From NCBI GenBank assembly GCA_965212075.1, contig OZ243043.1, positions 1,488,001 through 1,552,000 on the forward strand: a stretch of 64,000 nucleotides of DNA. The letters are read 5' to 3'. Position numbers and translations under genes: made by a program. This DNA comes from CBDBUR01 sp965212075 (GTDB lineage Bacteria; Pseudomonadota; Alphaproteobacteria; JAPOUT01; G958296285). Shown piece by piece: positions 24,734 through 33,341 of the stretch. The notes under the pieces were generated by a model. It saw only the letters and a list, made by a program, of their open reading frames with translations. It was not told where the DNA came from and ran no database searches. Position 1 is the first letter of the stretch, and every line of letters starts with the position of its first letter.

Positions 24734-26014
24734 TCACGCCGTGCTCTCCCAAAGGCTGGCGGCGTTTTTGATATTGTCTTCATCGCCATAGATGCGGCAG
24801 AGCCGCTTTTTGGGAATTGAGGCAACAATTTCTGATATGTCTTTAATGTCGCGCGCCTCGCCTTTTTGATGTCTGTTGATTTTGATTGGATCGTCCTCTT
24901 GCGCATCGACGCCATAGGCGGTGATTTCCGCTTTATCAATGAGCAGCGCGCCTTGATTTTCCTGCTCTTCAATGAGGTTTAAAAATCTCTCCAGCCGCTC
25001 GCCCCCGTTTTTTTGTCCCGCCGCCATTTGTCCGGCGTCAAAGGCTTTATAAAATTGCCGCGCGCGGATCGCAAAAGATAAAGCGCGCAGTTTTTTATTT
25101 TTGGCCTTGCGCGCCATTTCATCCAGCGCCTGCCAGATCGTCATATCATCCAGCGCCAAATAGGCTTCAATGGATTCTTGCGCATAATATCTCGTGAGCG
25201 GATGATCTTTCACCAGACCGCTTTGCTCCGGGTCTTGGGCGAGGTCATATAAAATCTCGGCCAGCATCATTTCCGCCGCACGACTCGTCTTGTGCGTATA
25301 GACGAGAATATAAAGATTATAGCGCGCAAGCAGATATTCTTCCGCATTATGCGCGCTTTTGTGATTGAGATAAAACGCGCCATCATCTGAAACTTCAAGG
25401 CAATCAAGCAGCCAGTCGCAGTCAAAGCCGCCCGAACCGATGCCGCTCATATAGCGGTCGCGGCGCAGATAGTCCAAGCGATCGGCGTCAAATTGACTTG
25501 ACACAATTGAGCCATAAAGATCTCTCTGCCCTTTATGCGCAATCATATTGATGACGTCTTCCGCCAGTCCCTCCGCCGCGAGCGCGTGTGTAATGTCAGC
25601 ATCATTTCTTATGATTTCAATCGTCCATTGTTCATGAGATTTTTGTTTCTGCTTCAGCCGCCGCGCTTCGCTGGTTTCAAACGCATGGCTGAACGGGCCA
25701 TGGCCAATATCATGCAATAAAGCCGCAATCTGTGCAGCTTGTGCGCGCTGCGGGTTAAATTTTTCGCCCAGTTGCCGCGCCATCACTTTCGTCAGGCGGC
25801 GCGCCATGTGAAATACGCCGACCGAATGTGAAAAACGGCTATGAGTCGCCCCCGGAAAAACAAATTCCGCAAAGCCTAATTGTTTGATTCGGCGCAAGCG
25901 CTGCAAGGATGCCAGATTGAGCAAAGTCCAAGCAAGCCTGTCGGTTTCATCCCGATGGTCAAACGTGATGAGGCCGTGAATCGGATCAAGAATTCTCTGG
26001 TCGCGGTTGATCAT
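24734..26014 (-). CDS. HD-domain phosphohydrolase
   Basis: A 426-residue member of COG1078. The metal-binding histidines and aspartates are seen in HSRFSHSVGVFHMA, the HD pair in LLHDIGHGPFSHAFE and the distal Asp in QFDADRLDYL. Relatives include dGTP triphosphohydrolases, but the substrate here is not known. It overlaps the truA stop by 4 bp and is the last gene of the def-fmt-truA operon. It may act in nucleotide pool control. Confidence 0.85.
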   Translation of the reverse strand: MINRDQRILDPIHGLITFDHRDETDRLAWTLLNLASLQRLRRIKQLGFAEFVFPGATHSRFSHSVGVFHMARRLTKVMARQLGEKFNPQRAQAAQIAALLHDIGHGPFSHAFETSEARRLKQKQKSHEQWTIEIIRNDADITHALAAEGLAEDVINMIAHKGQRDLYGSIVSSQFDADRLDYLRRDRYMSGIGSGGFDCDWLLDCLEVSDDGAFYLNHKSAHNAEEYLLARYNLYILVYTHKTSRAAEMMLAEILYDLAQDPEQSGLVKDHPLTRYYAQESIEAYLALDDMTIWQALDEMARKAKNKKLRALSFAIRARQFYKAFDAGQMAAGQKNGGERLERFLNLIEEQENQGALLIDKAEITAYGVDAQEDDPIKINRHQKGEARDIKDISEIVASIPKKRLCRIYGDEDNIKNAASLWESTA

Positions 26015-26826
26015 ATTGTTTGACCTGATGTTTGCTGGGTCTCAAAAAGAAATGGCTCGGCAAAAGGCGATGATGCCGCATAGGGTAAAGGATAATCAAT
26101 GCGCGCAAGGTAAAGCCCTGCAGGCGGCGCGAGCGGCGGGCATAAAGCGCGGTTGCGCGCTTCGCGTATTTGGGTCATTTGCTCCAGCGGCATTTTGCCC
26201 AGCCCCACAAAGGCAAGCGCGCCCACAAGCGAGCGCACCTGATGCTGCAAAAAAGATTTTGCCGAAGCGCGAATGATGATGAGTTCGCCCTGCCGCTTCA
26301 CCTCAAGCGCTTCAAGCGTTTTGACCGGCGATAAAGCCTGACAGGCCGCCGCGCGAAACGTCGTGAAATCATGCCGTCCGATCAAAGTTTTGGCCGCTTG
26401 CGCCATTTTATGCGCGTCAAGTTTTTGAGGAATATGCCAGGCGCGCGCCGCCATCAAAACCGGCGGTGCCGCGCGATTGGCGATGATATAAACATAATGC
26501 CTTTGGGTCGCGCTGAATCGCGCATGAAATTCTTGATCGGTTTTTTCCGCCGCCAAAATCGCGACTTTCTGCCCGCGCAGGTGAAAGTTCATCGCGCGCG
26601 CGAGTTCGTGCGTCTCTTTGTCTTGATCCAGATCAAAATGCGCGCATTGCGCAAGCGCATGAACGCCGCTATCGGTGCGTCCGGCGCCATAAATCGCCGC
26701 GCGCGCACCGCAATAAGCGTTGAGCGCATCCGCAAGCGCATCATGCACTGCGCGTCCTTCTTTTTGCGTCTGCCAGCCGCAAAAATCCGTGCCGTCATAT
26801 TCAATGATTAAACGATAACGCGGCAT
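26011..26826 (-). CDS. truA: tRNA pseudouridine synthase A
   Basis: Makes pseudouridine at positions 38-40 of tRNA anticodon arms. The catalytic Asp lies in GAGRTDSGVHALAQ. Other matches are YDGTDFCGWQ near the N-terminus and SFLQHQVRSLVGAL near the C-terminus. The 271-residue length is normal. It overlaps fmt by 19 bp and the HD gene by 4 bp. Confidence 0.96.
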   Translation of the reverse strand: MPRYRLIIEYDGTDFCGWQTQKEGRAVHDALADALNAYCGARAAIYGAGRTDSGVHALAQCAHFDLDQDKETHELARAMNFHLRGQKVAILAAEKTDQEFHARFSATQRHYVYIIANRAAPPVLMAARAWHIPQKLDAHKMAQAAKTLIGRHDFTTFRAAACQALSPVKTLEALEVKRQGELIIIRASAKSFLQHQVRSLVGALAFVGLGKMPLEQMTQIREARNRALCPPLAPPAGLYLARIDYPLPYAASSPFAEPFLFETQQTSGQTI

Positions 26827-27761
26827 TTTTCGGGACTGAGCGGAAATCCTAAAAGGAAAGCGTCAATATCCATAATTTTTTTACCCTCACGCTGCAAGCG
26901 CAGCAATTTGACCGCGCCGTCGCCGCAAGCAATGATCGCCTGCTCGGGATCCAAAATCTCTCCAGCGGCGGCGCGGGTTTTATTCTCGGCAAGCGCGGCG
27001 GCCAGCAGGCGAATCCTGATCTGCGTGTCGCGCCATTTGACCAAAAACCAAGCGCTGGGACGCGGTGCCAGCGCTCTGATTTGACACAGAATGTCTTTGG
27101 CCGGATTGCGCCAGTTAATTTTTTCATCTTCCGCAGTGAGGCGCGGTGCCATAACCTTTTGGCTGTCATTTTGTTTTTGCGGCTCAATCTTGCCCGCCGC
27201 AAAATCTTCCAGTGTCTTGACCATCAACGCTGCGCCTTGATGAGCGAGTTTTTCACGCAATTGTCCGGCATTCATATCATCAATGGCGATTTTTTGCTGC
27301 GCGAGAATGTCGCCGCTATCCACGCCTTCATCCATGAGCATAATGGTTGACCCCGTTTGCCGATCGCCCGCCATGATGGCGCGCTCAATCGGCGCTGCGC
27401 CGCGCCAGCGCGGCAATAAAGAGGGGTGAAGATTCAAACAGCCCAAGCGCGGAATGGATAAAAATGCTTTCGGCAGAATCAGTCCGAAAGCGGCGACAAG
27501 CGCCGCATCAATTTTTAAATCAGCGAACAATTTTTCTTCCTCAGCTGTGCGCAAGGACGCCGTTTGTCGCAGCAGCAATTTATGCTGCTGTGCGTAATCG
27601 GCAATGACACAATGCTGTTTGGACAGCCCGCGCCCTGATTTTTGCGGCGGCTTCGCATAGACCATCATGATTTGATGATGAGCGGCCATCAAAGCTTTCA
27701 GACTTGGCAAAGCAAAATCCGGCGTGCCCATAAATGCCAGCCGCAATTTTTCAGATGTCAT
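26808..27761 (-). CDS. fmt: Methionyl-tRNA formyltransferase
   Basis: Formylates Met-tRNA(fMet) with 10-formyl-tetrahydrofolate before translation starts. The family motif LHPSLLPRWRGAAPIERAI is complete, with FMGTPDFALPSL at the N-terminus and the C-terminal domain from about residue 205. It overlaps def by one base (stop/start) and truA by 19 bp. Fmt and deformylase (def) act as a formylation-deformylation pair. Confidence 0.96.
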   Translation of the reverse strand: MTSEKLRLAFMGTPDFALPSLKALMAAHHQIMMVYAKPPQKSGRGLSKQHCVIADYAQQHKLLLRQTASLRTAEEEKLFADLKIDAALVAAFGLILPKAFLSIPRLGCLNLHPSLLPRWRGAAPIERAIMAGDRQTGSTIMLMDEGVDSGDILAQQKIAIDDMNAGQLREKLAHQGAALMVKTLEDFAAGKIEPQKQNDSQKVMAPRLTAEDEKINWRNPAKDILCQIRALAPRPSAWFLVKWRDTQIRIRLLAAALAENKTRAAAGEILDPEQAIIACGDGAVKLLRLQREGKKIMDIDAFLLGFPLSPEKCRVIV

Positions 27762-28345
27762 TAAAGCAGCACATGATGAGCCGCCGTGCGGTCGGGCTGC
27801 TCAAGCTTGGCGCGCCGCGCCGATTTTGTGAGCTTCTTCAAGACAAGATCACGCTTGAGCCGTGAAAGGTGGTCTATGAATAAAATACCTTCTAGATGAT
27901 CCATTTCATGCTGAATGCAGGTGGCGAGCAAGCCATCGCAGTCAAGCTCCTGCTGCGCGCCATCATAATCCAAGAAGCGCACCCGACATTTTGCCGGACG
28001 ATCCACATCATCAAAAAATTCCGGCACGGATAAGCAGCCTTCAGTGTAAGACGCCAATTCCTCTGAGTGCCAGATAATTTCCGGATTGACAAAGTAAAAT
28101 GGATGAGAGGTTTCTTTTGCGCCGTCTTGATCCTCACGCCCTAAATCCTCACGCTCTAAATCAATGACGATGATTCTCTTGTCAACGCCAACCTGAATCG
28201 CCGCTAGTCCGATGCCGCTAGCGTCGTGAAGCGTGTCAAGCATGTCATCCATCAATTGCCGCTCATCGTCGCCGACGGCAGCAACAGGCACCGAAACTTT
28301 GCGCAATATCGGCGAGGGTAGGGTGATTAAAGGTCGTATAGCCAT
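27761..28345 (-). CDS. def: Peptide deformylase
   Basis: Metalloenzyme that removes the formyl group from new proteins. All three family motifs are present: GIGLAAIQVGV, EGCLSVP and the metal site QHEMDHLEGILF. At 194 residues it is slightly long because of a small repeat (28130-28159) that duplicates five codons in a surface loop (EREDLGREDQD). It heads the def-fmt-truA-HD operon. AT-rich repeats lie upstream. Confidence 0.96.
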   Translation of the reverse strand: MAIRPLITLPSPILRKVSVPVAAVGDDERQLMDDMLDTLHDASGIGLAAIQVGVDKRIIVIDLEREDLGREDQDGAKETSHPFYFVNPEIIWHSEELASYTEGCLSVPEFFDDVDRPAKCRVRFLDYDGAQQELDCDGLLATCIQHEMDHLEGILFIDHLSRLKRDLVLKKLTKSARRAKLEQPDRTAAHHVLL

Positions 28346-28353
28346 ATGTCAAA

Positions 28354-28405
28354 GATAATCAATATTCCAAAAATAATCAATATATCCAAATATAACTAAT
28401 ATAAG
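28354..28405. repeat. AT-rich imperfect direct repeats upstream of def
   Basis: Three tandem imperfect copies of about 18 bp based on ATAATCAATATWTCCAAA occupy this stretch (the third copy reads ataactaatataag). It lies just upstream of the def operon and is far more AT-rich than its surroundings. It could hold the def promoter or a binding site, but no clear -35/-10 pair stands out. Confidence 0.6.
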
Positions 28406-28433
28406 TGTCTGATTCAAGATTCACGCCGTCATT

Positions 28434-28505
28434 AAATTTTCAGGGAAATTTTCAGGGAAATTTTCAGGGAAATTTTCAGGGAAATTTTCAGGGAAATTTT
28501 CAGGG
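28434..28505. repeat. Minisatellite, 6 identical copies of a 12-bp unit
   Basis: Six perfect copies of AAATTTTCAGGG run from 28434 to 28505, ending three bases before the HTH gene stop codon (minus strand). It is intergenic, so copy-number change would alter spacing between the HTH gene and the def operon. Confidence 0.95.
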
Positions 28506-28508
28506 GGA

Positions 28509-28868
28509 TTATTTTGGCGGTGAGGGCATATTGTGTGCGAGCACAATATGCCGCAAATCTTTGAGCGCGCGTTCAATCGCCTCAAGGCGCGCGGCGATGT
28601 GATCAAGGCGGGCGGGGATATCTATATTTTGATCTTCAGGAAGTTTTTGCACGGCACCGCGTCCGGCATGTTCGCGCAACTCTGTCTCTGAGACATCAAG
28701 AAAGCGCGCCGCTTGCGCCATCTGCTGCGGCGTCATGGTGCGCTGGTCTTTCCAGATCATCGCGAGTGCCGCATCATCAATGTTGAGCGCGCGCGCGAAA
28801 TCCGCACGGCTTTGGCCGCGCTGCGATAATTTTTGTGTGAACCAGTGATCGTCAAAAAATAGCGGCAT
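28509..28868 (-). CDS. Small HTH protein with C-terminal helix
   Basis: A 119-residue protein. An N-terminal XRE-like helix-turn-helix is suggested by RADFARALNIDDAALAMIW followed by MTPQQMAQAARFLDVSETEL. The second half is a short predicted coiled-coil helix (ARLDHIAARLEAIERALKDL). It is probably a DNA-binding regulator of unknown target. It lies between rpmF and the def operon on the same strand, with the minisatellite touching its 3' end. Confidence 0.7.
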   Translation of the reverse strand: MPLFFDDHWFTQKLSQRGQSRADFARALNIDDAALAMIWKDQRTMTPQQMAQAARFLDVSETELREHAGRGAVQKLPEDQNIDIPARLDHIAARLEAIERALKDLRHIVLAHNMPSPPK

Positions 28869-28923
28869 GATCTTTGTGCTGAATCTTTGTGCTGATTGTC
28901 GTGGGTGTCGTGCCGGTTGGATG

Positions 28924-29133
28924 TTAGCTATTTTTCTGTTCTGTCTCTTCGCTCTTGACTTTCGGCGGCAGAATGACGCGTCCGCGCCATACGCCGGTCG
29001 CCGCGATCATGTGATGCGGTCTATGAAGCTCGCCGCTTGCCTGATCTTCCGTCCAGACGCCGTACACATGGTGATGGCCGGAACGCCTCTTGCCGCGGCG
29101 CGCGCGGGATACTTTTTTACGTGGAACTGCCAT
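28924..29133 (-). CDS. rpmF: 50S ribosomal protein L32
   Basis: Begins with the L32 signature MAVPRKKVSRARRGKRRSGH and continues with a His-rich middle. The 69-residue length is a little longer than usual (about 57-62), and the C-terminal tail is acidic and Gln/Asn-rich. An AAAGG ribosome site precedes the ATG. The gene stands alone: no plsX or fabH follows, as seen in many other bacteria. Confidence 0.93.
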   Translation of the reverse strand: MAVPRKKVSRARRGKRRSGHHHVYGVWTEDQASGELHRPHHMIAATGVWRGRVILPPKVKSEETEQKNS

Positions 29134-29191
29134 AGCCTTTGATAGCAGAAAAAAAAATTTTTGTCAGCTAAAAATAACCTGCTCATAATGC

Positions 29192-29806
29192 TTAAAAGCG
29201 GTATCCATAGCGGATGCCGACATTGGTTAGGCCGGTATTTTCGGGGCAGGCATCGATAATGCTCTTGGCGTTGGAGGCATGTTCAATGGTCGTCATGATC
29301 CGATGATGGCCGCCGAAAACCAGACCCAAAGACGCGCTTTCGTGAAGAAGCCAGCGGCAGCCTAGGGCATTAAATCCATCATCGTTATTCTCTCGCCGAC
29401 CGGTATGAACCGCTATATCCAGCCCCAGTGTGATGAAAAAAGGCGCGATGATGTCAAAAATCTCAAATGTCAGTCCGGCATAAAATAGGTCGGTCTTCCT
29501 CAACAGGGATATTGATGTGCCGAGCCGCGGCCTGATGTTTTGCGGCCATAATTTGTAGGGCAAAGGCGGCGCTAAAATTTCGCTATTGAAGTCAAACCCG
29601 CCTTCCTTATTCTTGCTGACAAAAGATAAAGAATCTAACCCGTGATTATAAAACCCCAGCCTGATTTCCCATCCCCGTGCGCTCGGCTGGCGTTCTGTTT
29701 TGGCTTTGGCCGTAGCAGGGTTGAAAATATATGAAGCTAGAAATAATAAAAAAATTACCTTTGAGATTATGTGCCAGATTATTTTTGATGTTTTTTGGGC
29801 ACCCAT
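29192..29806 (-). CDS. PagL-like lipid A 3-O-deacylase (acyloxyacyl hydrolase family)
   Basis: A 204-residue outer-membrane protein, probably an eight-stranded barrel that removes an acyl chain from lipid A. After a signal peptide (VIFLLFLASYIFNPATA), the C-terminal third contains the PagL catalytic pattern: His and Ser in EHASNAKSI and a Glu in PENTGL, ending GIRYGYRF with the barrel-type terminal Phe. Activity on lipid A is inferred from the family. The start overlaps the cobalamin adenosyltransferase 3' end by 28 bp on the same strand. Confidence 0.75.
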   Translation of the reverse strand: MGAQKTSKIIWHIISKVIFLLFLASYIFNPATAKAKTERQPSARGWEIRLGFYNHGLDSLSFVSKNKEGGFDFNSEILAPPLPYKLWPQNIRPRLGTSISLLRKTDLFYAGLTFEIFDIIAPFFITLGLDIAVHTGRRENNDDGFNALGCRWLLHESASLGLVFGGHHRIMTTIEHASNAKSIIDACPENTGLTNVGIRYGYRF

Positions 29807-30345
29807 TTTTCCTCTTTTCCGGATGATGCGCAGCGCGCCATGATGAATAGCAGGTCGGATAAGCGATTGATGTAGCGCAGAGTCTCATCGCCGATTGTCT
29901 CGCAGGCTTTAAGCGATGATATTTGCCGCTCGGCGCGCCGCGTGATCGTGCGCGCGAGATGAAGCGCCGCCACCCCCGCCGCGCCGGCAGGCAAAATGAA
30001 AGATTCAAGCGGCGGCAGGTCTTCATTGAGGCGGGTGAGGTCTTTTTCCAATCTTTTCGTATGATCAGAGCTGATTCGCAAAGTCTGCGCGCTGCTTACC
30101 CCCTCTTGAGGCGGTACGCACAGATCAGCGCCTAGATCAAACAGATCATTTTGAATATAAGCCAAAATGGCGTCTAAATCCTGATCGTCCAGAAGGGCGC
30201 GCGCCAGCCCGATGACGCTGTTGGCCTCATCAACCGCGCCATAGGCCTCAACGCGCAGATCGTGCTTGGGGCGGCGCTGGCCATCGCCCAAACTCGTCGT
30301 GCCCTGATCGCCGGTCTTCGTCGTGATGGATGTCAATCTGACCAT
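29779..30345 (-). CDS. Cob(I)alamin adenosyltransferase, PduO type
   Basis: A 188-residue ATP:cobalamin adenosyltransferase, making coenzyme B12. The ATP-binding N-terminus TKTGDQGTTSLGDGQR and the later motif VEAYGAVDEANSVIG are typical, as is the C-terminal RRAERQISSL with YINRLSDLLF. The ATG at 30345 gives the usual start MVRLTSITTKTGD; upstream in-frame ATGs run into the argH region and are not used. It is divergent from argH. No other cobalamin gene is nearby. Confidence 0.9.
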   Translation of the reverse strand: MVRLTSITTKTGDQGTTSLGDGQRRPKHDLRVEAYGAVDEANSVIGLARALLDDQDLDAILAYIQNDLFDLGADLCVPPQEGVSSAQTLRISSDHTKRLEKDLTRLNEDLPPLESFILPAGAAGVAALHLARTITRRAERQISSLKACETIGDETLRYINRLSDLLFIMARCASSGKEEKWVPKKHQK

Positions 30346-30417
30346 AGCCCCATTATAGCTTGCCAAGCGGGCTGATACATATAAATCTATAGTCAACCTA
30401 TAGGAAAGCTTAAAATC

Positions 30418-31803
30418 ATGAATCGCCATATCGGAAAATCCCGCTTTCGCGAAAGCACGCATGAATTGATGAATGCGCTCAATGTCTCCATTGACTTTGA
30501 CCGCCGCCTCTATCGGCACGATATTGCCGGATCGCGCGCGCATGTCAAAATGCTCGCGGCCACCGCCATCATCTCTGACGAAGATAAACAGGCGCTGCTC
30601 GCGGGACTCGATAAAGTGGAAAGCGAAATCGCTTCAGGCACATTCACCTTTTCGCGAGATTTAGAGGACATTCACATGAATGTGGAAGCCGCATTGGCCG
30701 AGCATATCGGCGCTGAAATCGCCGGACGCCTGCACACAGCGCGTTCGCGCAATGATCAAGTCGCCCTTGATTTGCGGCTTTATGTGCGTGAGCGCATTGA
30801 TGCGCTTGATGAATGTCTTGCGCAAATGCAAATAGTTTTGGCCGAGCAGGCGCGCGCACATTGTCAAACGATCATGCCCGGATTTACCCATTTGCAGGCG
30901 GGGCAGACGGTGGTGTTTGGCCATCATTGTTTGGCCTATGTGGAAATGCTGGCGCGCGATCGTGCGCGCCTGAAAGATGCGCGCGCGCGCATGAATGAAA
31001 GTCCGCTGGGTGCCGCGGCGCTCGCGGGCACGAGCTTTCCGATTGATCGCGATATGACCGCGCGAGAACTCGGCTTTGATCGCCCCGCAGCCAATTCGCT
31101 GGATGCCGTTTCTGATCGGGATTTCGTCATTGAGACTTTGGCAGTTCTTTCTTTATGCGCGATCCATCTGTCGCGGCTGGGTGAGGAAATTGTTTTATGG
31201 ACTTCGCCGGGGTTTAATTTCATTCAGCTCAAAGATGAATTCTCAACCGGTTCGTCCATCATGCCGCAAAAACGCAATCCTGATGCCGCTGAATTAGTGC
31301 GCGCCAAAACAGGCCGCGTGGTTGCCGCTTTGGTGGATATGATCGTCGTGATGAAAGGGCTGCCGCTCGCTTATGCCAAAGACATGCAGCAAGATAAAGA
31401 AGCGATTTTTCTCGCTTTGGATGAAGTGGAGCTTTGCGTCGCGGCGATGACAGCTTTGGCAGCCGGATGGACGGTCAATCAAAAGGAGATGCGCCAGATG
31501 GCCGCGATGGGCTATCCGACCGCGACAGACCTCGCCGATTGGCTAGTCGCGCAAAAAAACATTCCATTCCGGCAGGCGCATTCCATCGCGGCGGCGCTCG
31601 TTGTTTTGGCAGAAAGTCGCGGTGTCGCGCTGGACGCGCTGGAGGAAAAAGATATGCAAAAGGTTTCTCCTCTGATTGACAGCCATGCAAAAGCTGTGCT
31701 CGCCATTGACCGCTCTGTTGCTTCCAAAACGTCTTTTGGCGGCACCGCGCCGGATAATGTCCGCGCCGCCGCGCAGACATGGCTGGACAGGCTTACATCA
31801 TGA
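30418..31803 (+). CDS. argH: Argininosuccinate lyase
   Basis: Last step of arginine synthesis, splitting argininosuccinate into arginine and fumarate. The fumarase-superfamily signature GSSIMPQKRNPD is complete, and the catalytic region TARSRNDQVALDLRL is present. The 461-residue length is normal. The ATG at 30418 follows an AGGAAAG site. The stop overlaps the lipoprotein start (ATGA), part of an argH-lptM-lysA operon. Confidence 0.97.
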   Translation: MNRHIGKSRFRESTHELMNALNVSIDFDRRLYRHDIAGSRAHVKMLAATAIISDEDKQALLAGLDKVESEIASGTFTFSRDLEDIHMNVEAALAEHIGAEIAGRLHTARSRNDQVALDLRLYVRERIDALDECLAQMQIVLAEQARAHCQTIMPGFTHLQAGQTVVFGHHCLAYVEMLARDRARLKDARARMNESPLGAAALAGTSFPIDRDMTARELGFDRPAANSLDAVSDRDFVIETLAVLSLCAIHLSRLGEEIVLWTSPGFNFIQLKDEFSTGSSIMPQKRNPDAAELVRAKTGRVVAALVDMIVVMKGLPLAYAKDMQQDKEAIFLALDEVELCVAAMTALAAGWTVNQKEMRQMAAMGYPTATDLADWLVAQKNIPFRQAHSIAAALVVLAESRGVALDALEEKDMQKVSPLIDSHAKAVLAIDRSVASKTSFGGTAPDNVRAAAQTWLDRLTS

Positions 31804-32054
31804 GCGCAAAAGTAAAAATATTTCGCTTCTTGTGTTGCAGCGCCTTTTGTGTGCTGTTGTCGGCTTGCGGTCGTGCAGGTGCGCTGGTGCCGCCGCCCGA
31901 TCATGTCCAGCCGCCGCCCGCTCATGGTGAAGTGCAAAGCTCCGGTCAAAATCGGCGCGGCTCCATTTTGCAGAAAATCCGTCCGCCACGCACAGCGCCT
32001 CTACAAAAATCCGTGCAAAAACCTGCGCAGGAAACTTCACCGGAAAAAAAATGA
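31800..32054 (+). CDS. lptM: Small LptM-like lipoprotein
   Basis: An 84-residue lipoprotein with a signal and lipobox L20-S-A-C23, followed by a short Gly/Ala and Pro-rich tail (GRAGALVPPPDHVQPP). This size and position between argH and lysA match LptM (formerly YifL), which helps assemble the LptD LPS transporter. It overlaps argH by 4 bp and lysA by 4 bp. The symbol rests on context and lipobox, not on strong sequence identity. Confidence 0.7.
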   Translation: MSAKVKIFRFLCCSAFCVLLSACGRAGALVPPPDHVQPPPAHGEVQSSGQNRRGSILQKIRPPRTAPLQKSVQKPAQETSPEKK

Positions 32055-33331
32055 GCATTTTTTCTAGAAAAAATCACGTGCTTTATATGGAAGATGTGGC
32101 TTTGCCCGATATTGCCGCTTGTGTCGCCACGCCTTTTTATCTCTATTCGGCGCGGGCTTTGCGCGAAAATTACCGCACTTTCGCCGCCGCTTCCGGCGCG
32201 CGCGCTACCATCGCTTATGCGGTGAAGGCCAATGGCAATCAGGCGGTGTTGCGCTGTCTTGCTCTGGAAGGTGCGGGCGCCGACATCGTTTCCGAAGGAG
32301 AAGGCCGCCGCGCTTTGGCCGCAGGCATCAATGCCAATAAGATATTTTTTTCCGGCGCAGGCAAAACCGGCGAAGAATTGCGCTTTGCGCTCAAACATAA
32401 GATCGCGCAAATCAATGTCGAATCTGAAGGCGAATTGCGGCGGCTTGAGGCGCTGGCCGCTCAAATGAATTGCCGCGCGCCCATCGCTCTGCGTGTCAAT
32501 CCAAACATCGCCGCAGGCGCGCATGACAAAATTTCTACCGGACGCGCTGGAGATAAATTCGGCATCGCTTTTGATGATGTGCAAACCCTCTATCGCGCTG
32601 CGCATCAAAGCCGCTGGTTTAATCTGCATGGCCTCGCCATGCATATTGGCAGCCAGATCTCCGATGTGGATGTTTTCGCGCGCGCTTTTGCGCGCATCGG
32701 TGAATTGACGATGTCCTTGCGCGCCGCTGGTTTGACCGTCCAGCGAATTGATTTGGGCGGCGGGCTTGGCATTGAAGGCCCGCAAAGCTTGGATAAACAT
32801 ATTCAAAATTATGGCCGTCTCGCCGAACAATTTTCGCAAGAATTTGACTGCGATGTCGTGCTGGCTCCCGGACGCGCGCTTGTTGGCGTCAGCGGCTGTC
32901 TGGTGGCTTCGGTGATTGAAGACAAAACTGCCGGCGATAGTAATTTTTTGATCATTGACGCGGCGATGAATGATTTTCTTCGCCCCGCCCTTTATGAAGC
33001 GCGCCATCAGGTTGAACCGGTGATTAAAGAAGATGAAGATCGCCAAAAAAAAATCTATCAAATCGTCGGCGCTGTGTGTGAAACCGGCGACATCATCGCG
33101 CGTGATATGCCGCTCGCGCCGCAAAAATCCGGCGCGCTCATCGCGATCATGCAGGCGGGAGCCTATGGCGCGGTGCTTGCGTCAAACTATAATGGCCGCC
33201 TTCTCATCCCTGAAATCATGGTGCAGGGCAGCCGCTTCGCCGTGATTCGCCCGCGTCTTGACTACCAGCAAATGATCAAGCTGGATTGCGTTCCTCACTG
33301 GCTTGAGAAGGAGCAAAAGCCAGTCCAATGA
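32051..33331 (+). CDS. lysA: Diaminopimelate decarboxylase
   Basis: PLP enzyme making lysine from meso-diaminopimelate. The PLP lysine lies in YAVKANGNQ, and the glycine loop is IDLGGGLGIEG. Substrate-binding residues appear in APGRALVG and CETGDIIARD. The length (426) is typical. It overlaps lptM by 4 bp and completes lysine synthesis together with dapD and dapE elsewhere in the window. Confidence 0.96.
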   Translation: MSIFSRKNHVLYMEDVALPDIAACVATPFYLYSARALRENYRTFAAASGARATIAYAVKANGNQAVLRCLALEGAGADIVSEGEGRRALAAGINANKIFFSGAGKTGEELRFALKHKIAQINVESEGELRRLEALAAQMNCRAPIALRVNPNIAAGAHDKISTGRAGDKFGIAFDDVQTLYRAAHQSRWFNLHGLAMHIGSQISDVDVFARAFARIGELTMSLRAAGLTVQRIDLGGGLGIEGPQSLDKHIQNYGRLAEQFSQEFDCDVVLAPGRALVGVSGCLVASVIEDKTAGDSNFLIIDAAMNDFLRPALYEARHQVEPVIKEDEDRQKKIYQIVGAVCETGDIIARDMPLAPQKSGALIAIMQAGAYGAVLASNYNGRLLIPEIMVQGSRFAVIRPRLDYQQMIKLDCVPHWLEKEQKPVQ

Positions 33332-33341
33332 AGTGGATTCA

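Noticed and set aside
28434..28505. Repeat array resembling a CRISPR
   Set aside because: Units are 12 bp and directly abutting, with no spacers and no cas genes nearby.
29139..29167. Promoter CTGACA-17-TATCAA before rpmF
   Set aside because: The -10 box would lie only 5 bp from the start codon, leaving no space for a leader and ribosome site.
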